From Arthrobacter sp. ES3-54 (GTDB lineage Bacteria > Actinomycetota > Actinomycetes > Actinomycetales > Micrococcaceae), in NCBI RefSeq assembly GCF_029504395.1, contig NZ_JAQFIF010000013.1:1-64000 (forward strand): a stretch of 64,000 bases of DNA, in the 5' to 3' direction. Below, piece by piece: positions 60,682 to 64,000 of this stretch; position 1 is the stretch's first letter, and every line of letters starts with the position of its first letter. The position numbers were made by a program, and so were the translations under genes. The notes beneath the pieces were generated by a model that worked only from the letters and a program-made list of their open reading frames with translations, made no database searches and was not told the origin of the DNA.

Positions 60682-62643
60682 ATGGGAATCAGCACTGCAT
60701 CAGGAACACGCAGAATGACGGTCGCCCAGGCCGTCGTCGAATACCTGTCCAAGCAGTACACCGTCGATTCGGTCGGCGGCCAGGACTTCCGGGAACGCCT
60801 GATTCCGGGCACGTTCGGCATTTTTGGCCACGGCAACGTTGCCGGCGTCGGCCAGGCGCTCAAGCAGTACCAGCAGCTCGATCCGGCCATCATGCCGTAC
60901 TACCAGGGCCGCAACGAGCAGGCCCAGTCCCACCAGGCCGTCGGCTTCGCCCGCCACACCCGGCGCCGCCAGACCTTCGCGATCAGCACCTCGATCGGCC
61001 CGGGTTCCTCGAACCTGCTCACGGGCGCAGCGCTGGCAACGACCAACCGGCTGCCGGTCCTGCTGCTGCCGAGTGACACGTTCGCCACCCGCGCCGCCGA
61101 CCCCGTGCTGCAGCAGCTCGAACAGCCTTACGCCTACGACATCACCGTCAATGACGCCTTCCGGCCGCTGTCGAAGTTCTTTGACCGTGTCTCCCGGCCC
61201 GAGCAGCTGTTCTCCGCCTTCCACCACGGCCTTCGCGTCCTCACCGACCCGGCCGAGACCGGCGCGGTCACGATCTCGCTGCCGCAGGACGTCCAGGCCG
61301 AGGCCTTCGACGTGCCCGAGGAGTTCCTTGCCGAGCGCGAATGGCGGATCCGCCGCCCGGACGCCGACGACGAGGACATCCGCCGCGCCGCCGAGGCCAT
61401 CCGCGCAGCCAAGCGCCCGCTGATCATCGCCGGCGGCGGCGTGCTCTACGCCTACGCCAACGACGAACTCGCGAAGTTCGCCGAGCTGACCGGCATCCCG
61501 GTGGGCAACACCCAGGCCGGCGTCGGCGTCCTGCCCTGGGACCACAAGTTCTCCCTCGGCGCCATCGGCTCCACCGGCACGACGGCGGCGAACGCCATTG
61601 CAGCCGAAGCGGACCTCATCATCGGCATCGGCACCCGCTACGAGGACTTCACCACCGCGTCCCGCACGGCCTTCCAGAACCCGGACGTGAAGTTCATCAA
61701 CATCAACGTGGCCGCGATCGACGCCTACAAGCACGGCACCTCGCTGCCGATCGTCGCGGACGCCCGCAAGGCCCTCGTGAAGCTGAACCAGGCCCTCGGC
61801 GGCTACCGGATCGGCGCGGACCTCGAACAGCAGATCGCCAACGAGAAGAAGCGCTGGGACGCCACGGTGGACGAGGCCTTCGACACCCGTTTCACGCCGC
61901 TGCCGGCCCAGAACGAGATCATCGGCGCCACCAACCGCGCCATGGACGCCCAGGACGTCGTCATCTGCGCCGCTGGCTCGCTCCCCGGGGACCTGCACAA
62001 GATGTGGCGCGTCCGGGACCCGTTCGGCTACCACGTCGAATACGCCTACTCCTGCATGGGCTACGAGATCCCGGGCGGCCTCGGCGTCAAGCGCGCGGCC
62101 CTCGCCGAAGCCGCGAAGGGCGGCGCGCAGCGCGACGTTGTGGTCATGGTGGGGGACGGCTCCTACCTGATGATGCACACCGAACTCGTCACCGCCGTCG
62201 CCGAGCGGATCAAGCTGATCGTGGTCCTGATCCAGAACCACGGCTACGCCTCGATCGGCTCGCTCTCCGAGTCCCTCGGCTCCCAGCGGTTCGGCACCCA
62301 GTACCGGGCCCTGGACGAGGAGCACCACAGCTTCGACGACGGCGACCGGCTCCCGGTGGACCTGGCCCTGAACGCCGAAAGCCTCGGCGTGAAGGTGATC
62401 CGGATCGAACCGGGGGAGAAGGTCATCGCGGAACTCGAGCAGGCCATCCGCGACGCCAAGGCCGCCCCTGAACGCGGCGGACCGATCGTCATCCACGTCG
62501 AATCCGACCCGCTGCTGGACGCCCCCAGCTCCGAGTCGTGGTGGGACGTCCCAGTCTCCCAGGTCTCCGAGCTCGACTCGACGAAACAGGCCTTCCAGAC
62601 CTACACCGACCACAAGGGCCGCCAGCGCAAGCTGCTCGGCTGA
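60682..62643 (+). CDS. iolD: 3D-(3,5/4)-trihydroxycyclohexane-1,2-dione acylhydrolase
   Basis: This 653-residue thiamine-diphosphate enzyme begins MGISTASGTRRMTVAQAVVE. It contains FGIFGHGNVAGVGQAL, RNEQAQSHQAVGFAR, SIGPGSSNLLTGAA and the ThDP-binding VVMVGDGSYLMMHTELVTA. It opens the ring of trihydroxycyclohexanedione to give 5-deoxy-glucuronate in inositol catabolism. GGAG precedes the ATG, which lies 6 bp after the previous stop, so it belongs to the iol operon. A 653-codon open frame on the opposite strand is a codon-bias shadow. Confidence 0.95.
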   Translation: MGISTASGTRRMTVAQAVVEYLSKQYTVDSVGGQDFRERLIPGTFGIFGHGNVAGVGQALKQYQQLDPAIMPYYQGRNEQAQSHQAVGFARHTRRRQTFAISTSIGPGSSNLLTGAALATTNRLPVLLLPSDTFATRAADPVLQQLEQPYAYDITVNDAFRPLSKFFDRVSRPEQLFSAFHHGLRVLTDPAETGAVTISLPQDVQAEAFDVPEEFLAEREWRIRRPDADDEDIRRAAEAIRAAKRPLIIAGGGVLYAYANDELAKFAELTGIPVGNTQAGVGVLPWDHKFSLGAIGSTGTTAANAIAAEADLIIGIGTRYEDFTTASRTAFQNPDVKFININVAAIDAYKHGTSLPIVADARKALVKLNQALGGYRIGADLEQQIANEKKRWDATVDEAFDTRFTPLPAQNEIIGATNRAMDAQDVVICAAGSLPGDLHKMWRVRDPFGYHVEYAYSCMGYEIPGGLGVKRAALAEAAKGGAQRDVVVMVGDGSYLMMHTELVTAVAERIKLIVVLIQNHGYASIGSLSESLGSQRFGTQYRALDEEHHSFDDGDRLPVDLALNAESLGVKVIRIEPGEKVIAELEQAIRDAKAAPERGGPIVIHVESDPLLDAPSSESWWDVPVSQVSELDSTKQAFQTYTDHKGRQRKLLG

Positions 62644-62680
62644 TCCCCCTTCGAACTTCAATCACTCAAGGAAGAGTCTC

Positions 62681-64000
62681 ATGACTACCACCACTGACCA
62701 GACCACCCAGACCCAGAGCACCAAAACCATCCACCACTTCATCAACGGCGCCGAAACCGCAGGCGTCGGCACCCGCACCCAGCCCGTCTACAACCCCGCC
62801 ACCGGCGCCGTCTCGGCGGAGCTGCGGCTGGCCAACCGGGCCGACCTGGATGCCACCGTTGCCGCTGCCCGCGCCGCCGCCGATTCCTGGGGCGACATCT
62901 CCCTGGCCAAGCGCACCGCCGTGCTGTTCAAGTTCCGCGAACTCGTCGCGGCCCACGTGGACGAGCTCGCCAAGCTGATCACGGCCGAGCACGGCAAGGT
63001 CCTCTCCGACGCCAAGGGCGAGATCGGCCGCGGCCTGGAGGTCATCGAGTTCGCCTGCGGCATCCCGCAGCTGCTCAAGGGTGACTACTCGGACCAGGTC
63101 TCCACCGGGATCGACGTCTTCTCCTTCCGCGAGCCGCTCGGCGTCGTCGCCGGCATCACCCCGTTCAACTTCCCCGTCATGGTGCCGCTGTGGATGGCCC
63201 CGATGGCGATCGCCACCGGCAACGCCTTCATCCTCAAGCCCTCAGAGCGCGACCCCTCCGCCTCCATGCTGCTCGCCAAGCTGTGGAAGGACGCGGGCCT
63301 GCCCGACGGCGTGTTCCAGGTCCTGCACGGCGACAAGGAAACGGTCGACGGCCTCCTGACCCACCCCGACGTGGACGGCATCTCCTTCGTCGGCTCCACC
63401 CCGATCGCCCGCTACGTGCACGAGACCGCCACCGCCCACGGCAAGCGCGTCCAGGCCCTCGGCGGCGCGAAGAACCACGCGATCATCCTGCCCGACGCCG
63501 ATCTCGACAACGCCGCCGACCACCTCGCCGCCGCCGCCTTCGGCTCCGCCGGCGAGCGGTGCATGGCCATCTCCGTCGCCGTCGCCGTCGGTGAGGCCGC
63601 AGACCTGCTGGTCAAGAAGGTCGAAGAGCGCGCCCTGGCCGTCAAGGTCAAGAACGGCACGGAACCGGACGCCGACATGGGACCCGTCATCACCCCGGCG
63701 TCCAAGGAACGGATCGTGAAGATCGTCACCGAAGCCGAAAGCGCGGGCGCGGCCATGGTGGTGGACGGCCGCGACCTCGTGGTCCCCGGCCACGAGGACG
63801 GCTTCTGGGTCGGCCCGACCGTCCTGGACCACGTCAAGACCGAAATGACCGCCTACACCGAGGAAATCTTCGGACCCGTCCTCGTGGTGGTCCGGGTGGA
63901 GGACCTCGACGCCGGCATCGCCCTGATCAACGCCAACCCCTACGGCAACGGCACCGCGATCTTCACATCCTCCGGCGCCGCAGCCCGGAAGTTCCAGCGC
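62681..64000 (+). CDS. iolA: (Methyl)malonate-semialdehyde dehydrogenase, CoA-acylating (partial)
   Basis: The first 440 codons are present and the gene runs off the window without a stop. The protein begins MTTTTDQTTQTQSTKTIHHF and shows GITPFNFPVMVPLWM, FILKPSERDP, SFVGSTPIARYVHETATAHG and the catalytic cysteine in GSAGERCMAISVAV, the signature of the CoA-dependent MmsA/IolA class. It oxidises malonate semialdehyde to acetyl-CoA as the last inositol step. A GGAAGAG site precedes the ATG, 37 bp after iolD. The first 15 residues are Thr/Gln-rich. Confidence 0.93.
   Translation, partial: MTTTTDQTTQTQSTKTIHHFINGAETAGVGTRTQPVYNPATGAVSAELRLANRADLDATVAAARAAADSWGDISLAKRTAVLFKFRELVAAHVDELAKLITAEHGKVLSDAKGEIGRGLEVIEFACGIPQLLKGDYSDQVSTGIDVFSFREPLGVVAGITPFNFPVMVPLWMAPMAIATGNAFILKPSERDPSASMLLAKLWKDAGLPDGVFQVLHGDKETVDGLLTHPDVDGISFVGSTPIARYVHETATAHGKRVQALGGAKNHAIILPDADLDNAADHLAAAAFGSAGERCMAISVAVAVGEAADLLVKKVEERALAVKVKNGTEPDADMGPVITPASKERIVKIVTEAESAGAAMVVDGRDLVVPGHEDGFWVGPTVLDHVKTEMTAYTEEIFGPVLVVVRVEDLDAGIALINANPYGNGTAIFTSSGAAARKFQR

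Noticed and set aside
60700..62661. A 653-codon open frame on the minus strand opposite iolD
   Set aside because: It mirrors iolD codon for codon because of strong third-position GC bias. It has Gly/Val/Asp-rich nonsense composition and no motifs or ribosome-binding site.

Overview
The window looks like chromosomal DNA of a high-GC Gram-positive bacterium of the family Micrococcaceae (Arthrobacter / Pseudarthrobacter type). This rests on the high GC content, the frequent GTG and TTG starts, several apparently leaderless promoters, and actinobacterial markers: DUF3263, LytR_C, DUF3027, DUF6457, DUF6314, IdeR, a separate XPB helicase with its detached N-terminal partner, and actinobacterial-type c-di-AMP riboswitches. 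There are no rRNA genes, no recognisable insertion sequence and no CRISPR array. One tRNA (Arg, anticodon CCT) is present.

Layout. 1-5.4 kb: end of serine dehydratase, TspO, a FemAB-type peptidoglycan bridge enzyme, a ThrE-type exporter, a siderophore-interacting protein with an IdeR-like box, and uracil-DNA glycosylase. 5.5-11.5 kb: DUF3263, LytR_C, cold-shock protein, a periplasmic-binding lipoprotein, a stand-alone groEL behind two CIRCE operators, and a fused RNase HI. 11.4-18.6 kb (minus strand): WXG100 protein, a two-component system, XPB helicase with its partner, and a small membrane protein. 18.7-22.7 kb: CspA-like protein, DUF3027, a wrecked MFS gene, serC, ideR. 22.8-25.3 kb: two c-di-AMP riboswitches, one ahead of an M23 peptidase and one ahead of a small ORF followed by an NlpC/P60 hydrolase. 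25.5-29.7 kb: HNH nuclease and a molybdenum-cofactor/formate dehydrogenase accessory set (mobA, DUF6457, moeA, fdhD). 29.8-39.2 kb: GH38 alpha-mannosidase, an operon of an HTH regulator and two paralogous seven-helix membrane proteins, then an ABC-F protein and an ABC exporter. 39.3-47.5 kb: Nudix, DUF6314, tRNA-Arg, DUF998, then a cell-surface polysaccharide locus (GH18 protein facing a GT2 synthase, a small protein, and a GGDEF-EAL enzyme). 47.5-51.8 kb: a 49-residue secreted peptide divergent from a TPR protein, then four intergenic tandem-repeat arrays around a membrane protein and an inositol-monophosphatase-family gene. 51.8-58.5 kb: pcrA, sucCD, an ArsR/AHSA1 pair and a tautomerase. 58.6-64 kb: myo-inositol catabolism (iolC, a Cgl0159-type aldolase-fold gene, iolD, partial iolA).

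How parts connect. A near-identical 23-bp operator lies upstream of both the tautomerase and iolC, so these are probably one regulon. IdeR-like boxes lie upstream of ideR itself and of the siderophore-interacting protein. The two cell-wall hydrolases share a riboswitch class and a related leader sequence, so both should respond to c-di-AMP. The GT2 / small protein / GGDEF-EAL genes overlap and should be co-translated, with a palindrome in the divergent promoter shared with the GH18 gene.

The most promising undescribed system is the exported peptide gene (47592-47741, minus) with its own terminator, divergent from a TPR-only protein (47959-48981). Its layout resembles peptide-pheromone/TPR-receptor (Rap-Phr or RRNPP-like) signalling. 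This is inference from architecture. All family calls come from reading the sequence; no database search was run.
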